This document shows, piece after piece, positions 49,436-56,212 of a DNA stretch of 64,000 nucleotides (positions within the stretch are counted from its first letter, which is position 1; each line of letters starts with the position of its first letter). Source of the DNA: a virus; the IMG/VR virus record IMGVR_UViG_3300031857_000069, positions 1-64,000 of that record. The stretch is one strand, 5' to 3'. The notes under the pieces were generated by a model. The model was not told the origin of the DNA, did not search any database, and worked only from the letters and a program-made list of their open reading frames with translations. Position numbers and translations under genes: made by a program.

Positions 49436-49762
49436 ATGATTACTGCAACTGAACTTCTTAATTTTCTCACCAAAGCACAAAGAGTTTCTCCTTGTGGAGC
49501 AACCTTTCGTCAAACTGATGAAGGTTATAAAATCACTCTGTATTGTGATTGGCACGATGATGGCAATAACTATAAACAATCCATTTTCATTGACAACGAA
49601 GGTGAATCCAGTTGGGATACTGGGGATTATGATTTCTACACAATGGATAACATTCTGGATGAAATGATTACGAAACAACAAGAGAAAGAAATCAAGGCAC
49701 AAAAGCGTAAAGAACTGATTGAATCTCTCACACCAGAGCAAAGAGAACTGCTGGGGGTGTGA
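49436..49762 (+). CDS. Unknown protein with coiled-coil end
   Basis: 108 aa. Strand-rich N-terminal part (TFRQTDEGYKITLYCDWHDD) and a charged helix (ITKQQEKEIKAQKRKELIES). Not recognised. Confidence 0.62.
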   Translation: MITATELLNFLTKAQRVSPCGATFRQTDEGYKITLYCDWHDDGNNYKQSIFIDNEGESSWDTGDYDFYTMDNILDEMITKQQEKEIKAQKRKELIESLTPEQRELLGV

Positions 49763-49774
49763 CAGTCGAACAAC

Positions 49775-49817
49775 TGTCCACTCTGCCCTGACTCTGCTCA
49801 CACTCTGCCCTTATACT
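49775..49817 (+). promoter_or_regulatory. Box-type promoter (GTCCAC + TATACT)
   Basis: CAACTGTCCAC with GTCCAC at 49775 and TATACT at 49812-49817, 37 nt apart. It drives the ligase-like gene at 49843. Confidence 0.6.
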
Positions 49818-49842
49818 GATTGCATACCAAACAAACCAACTC

Positions 49843-50736
49843 ATGCAAAACCTTCACATTGAGCATCCTGAAGACACCATTCTGAATGGTGATCTGAATG
49901 TGCTGGATTGGTTCACTGCTGCAGGCACATTGTCTCTGAAGATTGATGGTGCTCCTGCGATTGTATGGGGAACCAATCCTGCTAATGGTCAATTCTTTGT
50001 TGGCACCAAAGCGGTTTTCAACAAGGTAAAGATTCGCATTGCACATTCTCATGAAGAGATTGATCAATTCTATGAAGGCAATGTGGCAAACATTTTGCAT
50101 GAGTGTTTTGATGTTCTGCCACGTACCGAAGATATTATTCAAGGTGATTTCATTGGTTTTGGTGGAGACACTGAATACACTCCTAATACCATCACTTATC
50201 AGTTTCCTGATGTCATCACACACAAGGTGATTCTTGCTCCTCATACTCGTTATGAGGCAAATGATGATCTGCGTGACAGTTGGGCAATTCCACTTACAGT
50301 TAATCTGAACAGCACTGATGAAGTGTTGTTTGTGAAACCCAAAGCATATATTCAACACAATCAGATCTCTTTTGCTGATGTGGAAGAAATCTGTGACTTT
50401 GCCCGTCAAATGTCTACTACTTGCACCTTTGTGTCTGGTAAACAACTGACTGAATTGAAGAAAGCGATCAATGCGTGTATTCGGGAACAGCGTAAGATTG
50501 AGGATGATGCATTTGATTGTGATGCCAATCTGATTCGCCTGTGGAAGTTGGTCAAATCCATCAAGGAAGATTGTCTGTTCCTGTGTCGCAATGATGGCCC
50601 TGCTGCTTATATTGGATATGATCGGATTGATGCCGAAGGTTATGTAATGTCCAATGAGTATGGCACTTATAAACTGGTCAACAGAGAGTTCTTCAGTCAT
50701 GCGAACTTCACGATGCAAAAGGCATGGTCTAAATAA
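49843..50736 (+). CDS. Ligase-like nucleotidyltransferase (DUF6267-type)
   Basis: 297 aa. LNVLDWFTAAGTLSLKIDGA holds a KxDGxP motif (KIDGAPAIVWG) typical of motif I of DNA/RNA ligases and capping enzymes, where Lys takes AMP or GMP. FFVGTKAVFNK and IIQGDFIGFGG could be motifs III and IIIa/IV. The family (DUF6267) is found in marine T4-like phages. Whether it seals nucleic acids is unknown. It precedes three capsid-targeted genes. Confidence 0.62.
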   Translation: MQNLHIEHPEDTILNGDLNVLDWFTAAGTLSLKIDGAPAIVWGTNPANGQFFVGTKAVFNKVKIRIAHSHEEIDQFYEGNVANILHECFDVLPRTEDIIQGDFIGFGGDTEYTPNTITYQFPDVITHKVILAPHTRYEANDDLRDSWAIPLTVNLNSTDEVLFVKPKAYIQHNQISFADVEEICDFARQMSTTCTFVSGKQLTELKKAINACIREQRKIEDDAFDCDANLIRLWKLVKSIKEDCLFLCRNDGPAAYIGYDRIDAEGYVMSNEYGTYKLVNREFFSHANFTMQKAWSK

Positions 50737-50745
50737 AAATAAAAC

Positions 50746-50952
50746 ATGAAAACCTTTGCACAATTTCTGGAAGCAGTGGGTGATCCAATTAAACCAGCAC
50801 AGGTGATCTCACTCAAAGATCCAGAAGTTCAAAGAAATCTCAGAAGTGCCATGAGACAACCAACTCAAGCACCAAAACCAACAAAAGATCCAGATCGTGT
50901 GAGACAATTCATTCAAAGAATGAGAATCAACACGATGCTCTCACCACTGTAG
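50746..50952 (+). CDS. Capsid-targeted small internal protein
   Basis: 68 aa. The start MKTFAQFLEAVG has the layout of the T4 capsid-targeting sequence (MKTYQEFIAEA), with FLE-A as a likely prohead protease cut. The remainder is basic and Pro/Gln-rich and ends with RQFIQRMRINTML. It is probably packed with DNA in the head. Confidence 0.62.
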   Translation: MKTFAQFLEAVGDPIKPAQVISLKDPEVQRNLRSAMRQPTQAPKPTKDPDRVRQFIQRMRINTMLSPL

Positions 50953-50956
50953 AATC

Positions 50957-51250
50957 ATGAAGACATTTTCACAGTTCATGTCCGAAAGCGGTGGATCTCC
51001 GTATCAACCTTATAAACCAGCACCACAACCTGAACCATCAACACCACCACCAGGTTGGAAGGAAAGGTATCTGGAACCATTAAAGAAACCACCAGTTAAG
51101 TTAGCAAAAGCAGTTAAGGAAGATATTAACAAACTAAAACAGTATCAAACTGAACGTCAACAACGACGCAGAACACCAGCAGAAAAGAGAGCAGATCCAG
51201 ATCTAGCAAAACTGACTTATATGCTGAATCAAGATCGTCCTGGAAGATAA
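50957..51250 (+). CDS. Capsid-targeted basic internal protein
   Basis: 97 aa. MKTFSQFMSESGG matches the capsid-targeting pattern. A Pro-rich stretch and a highly basic part (LKQYQTERQQRRRTPAEKRA) suggest DNA contact inside the capsid, like T4 IPI-III. It starts 4 nt after the previous gene. Confidence 0.62.
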   Translation: MKTFSQFMSESGGSPYQPYKPAPQPEPSTPPPGWKERYLEPLKKPPVKLAKAVKEDINKLKQYQTERQQRRRTPAEKRADPDLAKLTYMLNQDRPGR

Positions 51251-51253
51251 ATA
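51246..51253 (+). promoter_or_regulatory. Candidate late promoter GATAAATA
   Basis: GATAAATA overlaps the previous stop and lies 15 nt before the 51269 start. Late timing would suit a packaged head protein. Confidence 0.42.
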
Positions 51254-51268
51254 ATTTTTAAAAGAGTC

Positions 51269-51919
51269 ATGAAGACATTTTCTGAATTTATTGCAGAAGC
51301 AAGAAGAATGAGAGTTCTTCGCACAGCACATTATACTTCTGCTTCAAATAAGGAAAATATCCTCAAAACTGGATTCCAGGACTCACCATCCACTGGAACC
51401 TATCATCCTGATGAACGAAAAGGAGTTGTTTATACTACTCCATCATCCAGAGTTGGTTCTGATTATGGTGGATCAAGAGTGAATCTAAGAGTTGTCAATC
51501 CAAGAATGACAAACACAGATTCACCAAGAGATTTTGGTAAAAACATCAAACGTTGGATGGCATCAGCATCTGATGAAGATATTGCTGATAAGAAAGGTAA
51601 ACCAACCAGTTCTGTTGATCAGGCAAAAGCAGCATTCAAACAAGGTGCTAAAGTAGTTAGAGTTCCAAATGCACATGGAGGATTTACTCCAAGACCAGGA
51701 CAGGCACAAGGATCTTATGTGATGATGGATAAGGATGTTGCAAATAAGTCTATTGTAACCAATCCTCAACCAACAATTCGAGCAAAAGGTAAAGAAAGAA
51801 GAACACAAACTCGCATGTCAGGATCTCTTTCAAATACAAACTCTAGAACCAACTCAACATCATACACTCCTGGAGCAGGTGGAAGATTTGGAATTGCAGG
51901 AGTTGGACTGGCAGACTGA
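51269..51919 (+). CDS. Capsid-targeted ADP-ribosyltransferase-like protein
   Basis: 216 aa. The N-terminus MKTFSEFIAEARRM is close to the T4 internal protein/Alt signal, with IAE-A as the cut site. The body RTAHYTSASNKENILKTGFQ, GVVYTTPSSRVGSDYGGSRV and VNLRVVNPRM follows the order of ADP-ribosyltransferase folds (H-Y, strand, TTPS, YGG). T4 Alt is also a packaged ADP-ribosyltransferase that modifies host RNA polymerase. Residues for catalysis are inferred, not certain. Confidence 0.55.
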   Translation: MKTFSEFIAEARRMRVLRTAHYTSASNKENILKTGFQDSPSTGTYHPDERKGVVYTTPSSRVGSDYGGSRVNLRVVNPRMTNTDSPRDFGKNIKRWMASASDEDIADKKGKPTSSVDQAKAAFKQGAKVVRVPNAHGGFTPRPGQAQGSYVMMDKDVANKSIVTNPQPTIRAKGKERRTQTRMSGSLSNTNSRTNSTSYTPGAGGRFGIAGVGLAD

Positions 51920-51932
51920 CACTTGAAGAACT

Positions 51933-51973
51933 GTCACACGCCCCATCAGAATCGCCTGTAGCACCCTTATAAT
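51933..51973 (+). promoter_or_regulatory. Box-type promoter (GTCACA + TATAAT)
   Basis: AACTGTCACAC with GTCACA at 51933 and TATAAT at 51968-51973, 35 nt apart. GGGGTAATC follows. It drives the microgenes from 51999. Confidence 0.7.
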
Positions 51974-51998
51974 ACAGGGGTAATCCAATCCACCTCTC

Positions 51999-52154
51999 AT
52001 GATTACCGACACTGCTCAAGACGCTCAGATCCGTCGTTCCATTCTGAAATCCATTGAGGATATGGATCTTGAAATGCTCAAGCGAATCGCCTACGAATGC
52101 CGCTGTGAAGAAATGGGTCTTTATCCTGATCAAACTTACTACAACTGGAACTGA
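51999..52154 (+). CDS. Small acidic helical protein
   Basis: 51 aa. Helical (AQDAQIRRSILKSIEDMDLE) with two Cys. Not recognised. Confidence 0.58.
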   Translation: MITDTAQDAQIRRSILKSIEDMDLEMLKRIAYECRCEEMGLYPDQTYYNWN

Positions 52155-52157
52155 ATC

Positions 52158-52361
52158 ATGAATCAAGACCAACTGATTCGCTGTATTGAACAGCAACTTG
52201 ATGATCTCTCTTATCTGAATGAGTATCTGTTTGACGATTGGTGTCATCAATTGTATACTGAGAATGATGAACCCATTGTTGAACGGTTTACTCTTAAAGT
52301 TCTAAATTCACTCACTTCACTTGTTTCCTCACTCGATCATGAATCTCTACATTATCAATGA
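52158..52361 (+). CDS. Small helical unknown protein
   Basis: 67 aa. CIEQQLDDLSYLNEYLFDDW. Starts 3 nt after the previous stop. Not recognised. Confidence 0.58.
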   Translation: MNQDQLIRCIEQQLDDLSYLNEYLFDDWCHQLYTENDEPIVERFTLKVLNSLTSLVSSLDHESLHYQ

Positions 52362-52584
52362 TGTTCTTTATGATTACACTTCTGGAATGTGTGTAATCGC
52401 AGCGGAATCGATGCCTCATTGTGAACAGATCTTTATGGAACACTTTAGTAGCGATGGTGGTTCTGATTATTCAAAAATGCGAAATGAAGAACTGCAAAAA
52501 GATTTCAATACTGCAGAAATCAAGGTGATTGAGAATGTCAATCATCCTGCTGGTGTTGTGTCTTATGTTTATGGTGGAGGTTGA
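52339..52584 (+). CDS. Small unknown protein
   Basis: 81 aa from ATG 52339. NLYIINDVLYDYTSGMCVIA and EHFSSDGGSDYSKMRNEELQ, a strand-helix layout repeated in cyanophage microgenes. Confidence 0.6.
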   Translation: MNLYIINDVLYDYTSGMCVIAAESMPHCEQIFMEHFSSDGGSDYSKMRNEELQKDFNTAEIKVIENVNHPAGVVSYVYGGG

Positions 52585-52585
52585 A

Positions 52586-52771
52586 ATGATTTTTCCTCCT
52601 TGTTACTGGTCTGATGAAGAACTTGCAGATATTCCATCAGAAGATCTATGGTGTGAGATTGCAGATTGTATGTTCTTTCCAAACACTCAAGACTATGTGC
52701 AACAACTTCAAAATGAATTAGATCGTCGCAAAGATCAAGATCATAATCAGTATAATCACAAAGAGTATTAA
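52586..52771 (+). CDS. Small unknown protein
   Basis: 61 aa from ATG 52586. Helical end (YVQQLQNELDRRKDQDHNQ). Its 3' end overlaps the minus-strand gene at 52718 by 54 nt. Confidence 0.58.
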   Translation: MIFPPCYWSDEELADIPSEDLWCEIADCMFFPNTQDYVQQLQNELDRRKDQDHNQYNHKEY

Positions 52772-52903
52772 CCCACTGAGATCAATTCCTGTATTACGAC
52801 TTCCGCAATTAGGACAAACATTCGAAATGTTCTTACCTCTTGGATACCATGTATACCAACAGGAATAACACATATTTTGTGGTCTTTTTGTGATTTTAGA
52901 CAT
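52718..52903 (-). CDS. Zinc-ribbon membrane protein, minus strand
   Basis: 61 aa. CYSCWYTWYPRGKNISNVCP and NCGS form a four-Cys zinc ribbon, then a membrane segment (GLILFVIILIMILIFATI). It is the only convincing minus-strand gene outside the 3-5.7 kb block. The YTWYPRG core recalls a small cyanobacterial family. Confidence 0.62.
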   Translation of the reverse strand: MSKITKRPQNMCYSCWYTWYPRGKNISNVCPNCGSRNTGIDLSGLILFVIILIMILIFATI

Positions 52904-52946
52904 ATTTTAACTTAAATTTAATTAAAAAAGGTATTAAAAAACATAT

Positions 52947-52984
52947 ATTGATTCTCAATAAGGTGATTGTTATTGAGAATCAAT
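52947..52984. repeat. Perfect 15-nt inverted repeat
   Basis: ATTGATTCTCAATAA (52947-52961) and TTATTGAGAATCAAT (52970-52984), 8-nt loop. A further half copy (GTTGAGAATAGG) follows. Part of a non-coding stretch 52904-53445 with no other gene. Possible terminator for the minus-strand gene or part of an origin. Confidence 0.75.
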
Positions 52985-53011
52985 AAGGGTATTAGTTGAG
53001 AATAGGTGTGT

Positions 53012-53163
53012 TTATTCTCATTAAAACCTTATGTAATACTCTCTAAATCCTTCTACTAATACTCATTAAAACCTTATGTAATACTCATTAAAACCTTATG
53101 TAATACTCATTAAAACCTTATGTAATACTCATTAAAACCTTATGTAATACTCATTAAAACCTT
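53012..53163 (+). repeat. 22-bp tandem repeats (iteron-like)
   Basis: The unit TAATACTCATTAAAACCTTATG is present in four perfect adjacent copies (53057-53144), a fifth broken copy (53145-53163), and two degraded copies upstream from 53012. There are no spacers, so it is not a CRISPR array. Such iterons are typical of replication origins or partition sites. Confidence 0.85.
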
Positions 53164-53168
53164 CTAGG

Positions 53169-53201
53169 TCTTGTGAGTTAGGCGAGCAGTCTATCACAAG
53201 A
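53169..53201. repeat. Inverted repeat after the tandem array
   Basis: TCTTGTGA (53169-53176) and TCACAAGA (53194-53201), 17-nt loop. It lies 6 nt after the tandem repeats, so may be part of the same control or origin region. Confidence 0.5.
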
Positions 53202-53264
53202 ACTCAAAAAAGTCAAGCGCCTCCAAAAATTTCCCATGAGACCCACACATAAGACTCAGAGACC

Positions 53265-53293
53265 TTGACAGTCTTGTGCGTTCGTGTTATGAT
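53265..53293 (+). promoter_or_regulatory. Sigma70-type promoter
   Basis: TTGACA at 53265-53270 and TATGAT at 53288-53293, spacer 17 nt. It starts a leader that carries the CTCGACGAG palindromes. Confidence 0.75.
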
Positions 53294-53328
53294 ACTCAGA
53301 GATCTCATGTTTATAAAAGCACACAATT

Positions 53329-53529
53329 CTCGACGATAGTGCATATATATTAGCATGATCTCGACGAGACGGTGCATCATAAAGCTTGCAATCTCGTCGA
53401 GGATTATGCTATAATTCATTCAGTTACACAATCTCGACGAGCATTATGTACGACGACTACGATCTCGACTATACATACGCATCAGACTATTCATACGATC
53501 TCGACGAGTATACACAAGATCTCGACGAG
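53329..53529. promoter_or_regulatory. Cluster of CTCG(A/T)CGAG palindromes
   Basis: Perfect 9-mers at 53360-53368, 53393-53401, 53433-53441, 53500-53508 and 53521-53529, with broken copies at 53329 and 53464. The 53393 copy lies between TTGCAA (53386-53391) and TATAAT (53410-53415), the place for a repressor site. The 53433 copy is just before a start codon. Likely operators or RNA-structure elements. Confidence 0.55.
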
Positions 53530-53586
53530 GATTATGCACGAGATGGGCAAGATTATCAAGATCTTGCATATCGCCATTATGCATGA
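53446..53586 (+). CDS. Tyr/Asp-rich small protein
   Basis: 46 aa from ATG 53446. Nearly all residues are Asp, Tyr, Glu, Ala or Leu, with YDLDEYTQDLDEDYARDGQD. The LDE units are encoded by CTCGACGAG palindromes, so DNA sites and coding overlap. A TATAAT box lies 31 nt upstream. The strong acidity suggests DNA mimicry, which is speculation. It may alternatively be non-coding. Confidence 0.45.
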   Translation: MYDDYDLDYTYASDYSYDLDEYTQDLDEDYARDGQDYQDLAYRHYA

Positions 53587-53617
53587 TAGAATCTAGAACA
53601 CAACGCACGAGGATCTT

Positions 53618-53770
53618 ATGATTGCACAAAAGAGACTAGTTCGAGTCACGCTGGACATTAGATGTTATGATGATCTAGATCTAGAAGATATCAATTGGAG
53701 GGAAGTCCTGCAATTGGAAGGTGGTGAAGAGGTAGACTGTAGAATCAAAGATTACTCTGATCTTTATTGA
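53618..53770 (+). CDS. Small conserved cyanophage protein
   Basis: 50 aa. RVTLDIRCYDDLDLEDINWR and EEVDCRIKDYSDLY belong to a family I recall in many cyanophages. Function unknown. Confidence 0.62.
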   Translation: MIAQKRLVRVTLDIRCYDDLDLEDINWREVLQLEGGEEVDCRIKDYSDLY

Positions 53771-53783
53771 TTGTGACACATAA

Positions 53784-53820
53784 AAAAGCGGCACAAGGAG
53801 ACAATCCAAGTGCCGCTTTT
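53784..53820 (+). terminator. Rho-independent terminator
   Basis: AAAAGCGGCAC and GTGCCGCTTTT, perfect 11-bp arms with a 15-nt loop. It ends the 53.2-53.8 kb unit. Confidence 0.8.
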
Positions 53821-53854
53821 GTCTTATATTGGTTGCGTTGAAACATTAGAACTC

Positions 53855-54073
53855 ATGCCCACCAAGTTTTACATTGAGAACGGTCACGGTTGCTTATACT
53901 TTGTGGACAACCATGAGTTGTTCTTTGCACCGATCAATGTGTATGGGATGGTTGACTTGGAGGAATGTGCTCCTGTAGATTTGGCAGACTGTGAGACGCC
54001 AGAGGATGAAGCACAACTCCTGCGGATTCGGGATCTGCTTATGCCAGTTTCTGTAGTGGCACAAGGGTCTTGA
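53855..54073 (+). CDS. Small acidic unknown protein
   Basis: 72 aa from ATG 53855. FYIENGHGCLYFVDNHELFF then acidic helical end. An earlier in-frame ATG (53810) lies inside the terminator. Confidence 0.6.
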   Translation: MPTKFYIENGHGCLYFVDNHELFFAPINVYGMVDLEECAPVDLADCETPEDEAQLLRIRDLLMPVSVVAQGS

Positions 54074-54122
54074 CGGACTGCTGAGAATCCCGTAAATTGA
54101 CATTGTTCAACACCACACACCA

Positions 54123-54524
54123 ATGGCAACCAGATCACGCATTGGCATCGAACTGGCAGACGGTTCGATTCTTTCTGCCTATCACCACTGGGATGGTTAT
54201 CCTGAATGGTTGGGTAGGATTCTTCGCACTCATTATCACAACAGGGATAAGGTCGCTGCACTGATTGATGGTGGCGACATGTCATCCTGCTGGACTGAAG
54301 ATCGCTGGGATAGTAAAGCACAAGAATACGGTGCTCAATACTATTCTCAGCGTGGGGAAGATACTCCTCCCCGTTATGATTCTTCACTGAAAGAGTATCT
54401 CTCAGCAGGTGAAGAGTTTGCATACCTTTACCGTAAGGGTGAATGGGTATGTTATGACATGCACCAGTTTGAGAAGAAAAAACCTTCACTGGTGGAGATT
54501 CCTGCTGGTAACCTGGCAGTTTAA
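54123..54524 (+). CDS. Widespread conserved phage protein
   Basis: 133 aa. ATRSRIGIELADGSILSAYH, HWDGYPEWLGRIL, DKVAALIDGGDMSSC are the hallmarks of a very widespread phage family of unknown function (MATRS...GYP...HY). Confidence 0.75.
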   Translation: MATRSRIGIELADGSILSAYHHWDGYPEWLGRILRTHYHNRDKVAALIDGGDMSSCWTEDRWDSKAQEYGAQYYSQRGEDTPPRYDSSLKEYLSAGEEFAYLYRKGEWVCYDMHQFEKKKPSLVEIPAGNLAV

Positions 54525-54529
54525 GAAGT

Positions 54530-54570
54530 GTCACAAGGGCACTGGAAGCGCCTCTGGTGCCCCTTATACT
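54530..54570 (+). promoter_or_regulatory. Box-type promoter (GTCACA + TATACT)
   Basis: AAGTGTCACAA with GTCACA at 54530 and TATACT at 54565-54570, 35 nt apart. GAGTCAACC follows, as at 57978 and 57229. It drives the microgenes from 54597. Confidence 0.68.
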
Positions 54571-54596
54571 ACAAGAGTCAACCAACCACACACCAC

Positions 54597-54737
54597 ATGG
54601 AAGACACACTCTGGATCGAAATTGCTGATGCTCCTGGTGAGATCTTCGACATTCCTGAGATGCGGGAATTGGATGAAGAATACCAGAATGATGAGGCAAC
54701 CTGGAATGCTTTTCTGAACTCTGATTGGGATTTCTGA
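54597..54737 (+). CDS. Small acidic unknown protein
   Basis: 46 aa from ATG 54597. Acidic, ending FLNSDWDF. First gene of the run. Not recognised. Confidence 0.58.
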   Translation: MEDTLWIEIADAPGEIFDIPEMRELDEEYQNDEATWNAFLNSDWDF

Positions 54738-54874
54738 TGGTTACTCTGATTCTGGGTGCTGGCATCTTGACAATGTTCGGTGCCATGTTCTACTATGAGG
54801 ATCGGATGGGGTTGGGGGTTTATGATCCTGACCCTACCGCTTCTGACCGTCACCGTCGCTCTAAAGACAAATGA
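54737..54874 (+). CDS. Small membrane protein
   Basis: 45 aa. One membrane segment (VTLILGAGILTMFGAMFYY) then a basic tail (DRHRRSKDK). The start shares a base with the previous stop. Confidence 0.58.
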   Translation: MVTLILGAGILTMFGAMFYYEDRMGLGVYDPDPTASDRHRRSKDK

Positions 54875-55020
54875 CTCTCACTGCTCTGACTTTTGAAGAA
54901 CTGGATGCGCTTCTGGCGCTGATAGAGTTTCATGATGATTGGGATGAAGTGAGTGAAATTGTGGGGTGCGATGTTTCCGCACTCTATGACAAACTCTCTG
55001 AAATGCGGGATGAAGTTTGA
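54871..55020 (+). CDS. Small acidic helical protein
   Basis: 49 aa, ATGA-coupled. LTFEELDALLALIEFHDDWD. Not recognised. Confidence 0.58.
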   Translation: MTLTALTFEELDALLALIEFHDDWDEVSEIVGCDVSALYDKLSEMRDEV

Positions 55021-55169
55021 TGAACTATCTCACTCCTCACGATCTCAACAATCTGATTCGTTTGGTTGAAGAGAACAACCAATACAATGATGATGAGGAT
55101 GTAGAGTTTTGGAATGACATTCTCATTCGTTTGAATCAAACCTACCGTCACTGTCTCAACGATTTCTGA
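55020..55169 (+). CDS. Small acidic helical protein
   Basis: 49 aa. Start shares a base with the previous stop. LTPHDLNNLIRLVEENNQYN, similar in layout to the preceding gene, suggesting duplication. Confidence 0.58.
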   Translation: MNYLTPHDLNNLIRLVEENNQYNDDEDVEFWNDILIRLNQTYRHCLNDF

Positions 55170-55342
55170 TGACTGACCTTCGTTACTCTACGGGCACAGA
55201 ACTCTTTGAGTTTTTGTATGCTAAATGCAGGGAAGATCACGACCTTCTTGCTATGATTGTCGATGAGTACATTGTCTCTCTAAGTGACAGCAAACTCATT
55301 GAACTTGAAGACTTCCTCACCAACAACTTCGGAGACGACTGA
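55169..55342 (+). CDS. Small acidic unknown protein
   Basis: 57 aa. LFEFLYAKCREDHDLLAMIV. Coupled on both sides. Not recognised. Confidence 0.58.
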   Translation: MTDLRYSTGTELFEFLYAKCREDHDLLAMIVDEYIVSLSDSKLIELEDFLTNNFGDD

Positions 55343-55518
55343 TGACTTACAAGGAACTTCTGCAACAGTTGCAACAACTGAATGAAGAACAACTGAATCA
55401 GGATGTTTGCATCTACAACAGTTGGGAAGATCAACACATTCAACTTGATGTAGATCTTGCATTTACAACTGATGAATGTGATGTCCTTGATGTTGACCAC
55501 CCTGTAATTCGTTTCTGA
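55342..55518 (+). CDS. Small acidic unknown protein
   Basis: 58 aa. TYKELLQQLQQLNEEQLNQD then strand-like VCIYNSWEDQHIQLDVDLAF. This resembles short phage proteins that recur in such runs. Confidence 0.58.
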   Translation: MTYKELLQQLQQLNEEQLNQDVCIYNSWEDQHIQLDVDLAFTTDECDVLDVDHPVIRF

Positions 55519-55520
55519 TT

Positions 55521-55790
55521 ATGTACCGCACTCTTTCTGAACTTCGTGACTCTATCAACCAACTGATTGAGAGTCAAGGTGAGGACGCAGGTTGTGCTGC
55601 GTTTGTATTCACTCAAAACGATGTTTTTGAGTATAATGAGGAAATGACAGAAGAGCATCGTTTTCCTGAACTTTTCACTCAAGATGTTCTCTGTGATGTG
55701 GGAGGTTGCGACTACATCTACGAACAGATTGGTGATGTATTGGAGGACGCAATCCGCCTCCGTAAGAAACTGCCCCTCTACGCTAACTGA
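55521..55790 (+). CDS. Small acidic unknown protein
   Basis: 89 aa. YRTLSELRDSINQLIESQGE and DYIYEQIGDVLEDAIRLRKK. A conserved cyanophage microgene type. Not recognised. Confidence 0.62.
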   Translation: MYRTLSELRDSINQLIESQGEDAGCAAFVFTQNDVFEYNEEMTEEHRFPELFTQDVLCDVGGCDYIYEQIGDVLEDAIRLRKKLPLYAN

Positions 55791-55792
55791 TT

Positions 55793-55975
55793 ATGAACCG
55801 CACTGAACTTCAAGATCAACTCATTCAGCAGATGTTGGATGACATGGACCTCAAGACAATGACCCAACTTTGTTATGATTATCTGGATGAGGGTTATGCA
55901 AAGTATTCGGATGAAGAATTGATTACTGAGTGTGAAGAATACTATCCCGAACTGCTGGAGGAATCTGCACAATGA
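55793..55975 (+). CDS. Small acidic unknown protein
   Basis: 60 aa. LCYDYLDEGYAKYSDEELIT and ECEEYYPELLEESAQ, a family I recall in other cyanophages. Confidence 0.62.
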   Translation: MNRTELQDQLIQQMLDDMDLKTMTQLCYDYLDEGYAKYSDEELITECEEYYPELLEESAQ

Positions 55976-56118
55976 CCAAACAACTTCTGATCTCTCAACT
56001 TCGCCAAGGCAAAAATGGGAACGACATCCTTCACATTCTTGATGTACTCTGTGATGGGGTGGACAGCAGTGAATCTAGTCAAGATAATGTTCCAACACTA
56101 GACGAGATCCAGTTCTGA
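55972..56118 (+). CDS. Small unknown protein
   Basis: 48 aa, ATGA-coupled. LLISQLRQGKNGNDILHILD is a short motif shared with other cyanophage peptides. Confidence 0.55.
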   Translation: MTKQLLISQLRQGKNGNDILHILDVLCDGVDSSESSQDNVPTLDEIQF

Positions 56119-56120
56119 AA

Positions 56121-56206
56121 CTCGTCGAGGTGTGCCAGTTCATCTAGTGGTACACCTCTCTCGACGAGATCAGCAAGATCAACTAGATTATGCACATCTC
56201 GACGAG
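56121..56206. promoter_or_regulatory. CTCGTCGAG palindromes forming a long hairpin
   Basis: Copies at 56121-56129, 56160-56168 and 56198-56206. The first two lie in a longer inverted repeat: CTCGTCGAG+GTGTGCC (56121-56136) faces GGTACACC+TCTCGACGAG (56151-56168) with a 2-nt bulge. The third copy is 7 nt before ATG 56213. Confidence 0.55.
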
Positions 56207-56212
56207 ACCATC

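Noticed and set aside
49798-50763. 321-aa open frame on the minus strand
   Set aside because: It is the antisense shadow of the ligase-like gene, which has a promoter, a motif and homologues.
53012-53163. CRISPR array
   Set aside because: The 22-bp units are directly adjacent with no spacers and no cas genes nearby.
53372-53596. 74-aa His/Thr/Ile-rich frame
   Set aside because: It is an out-of-frame reading of the palindrome region with low-complexity text.
53884-54786. 300-aa open frame on the minus strand
   Set aside because: It runs opposite three plus-strand genes, one of a widespread phage family, and crosses a promoter.
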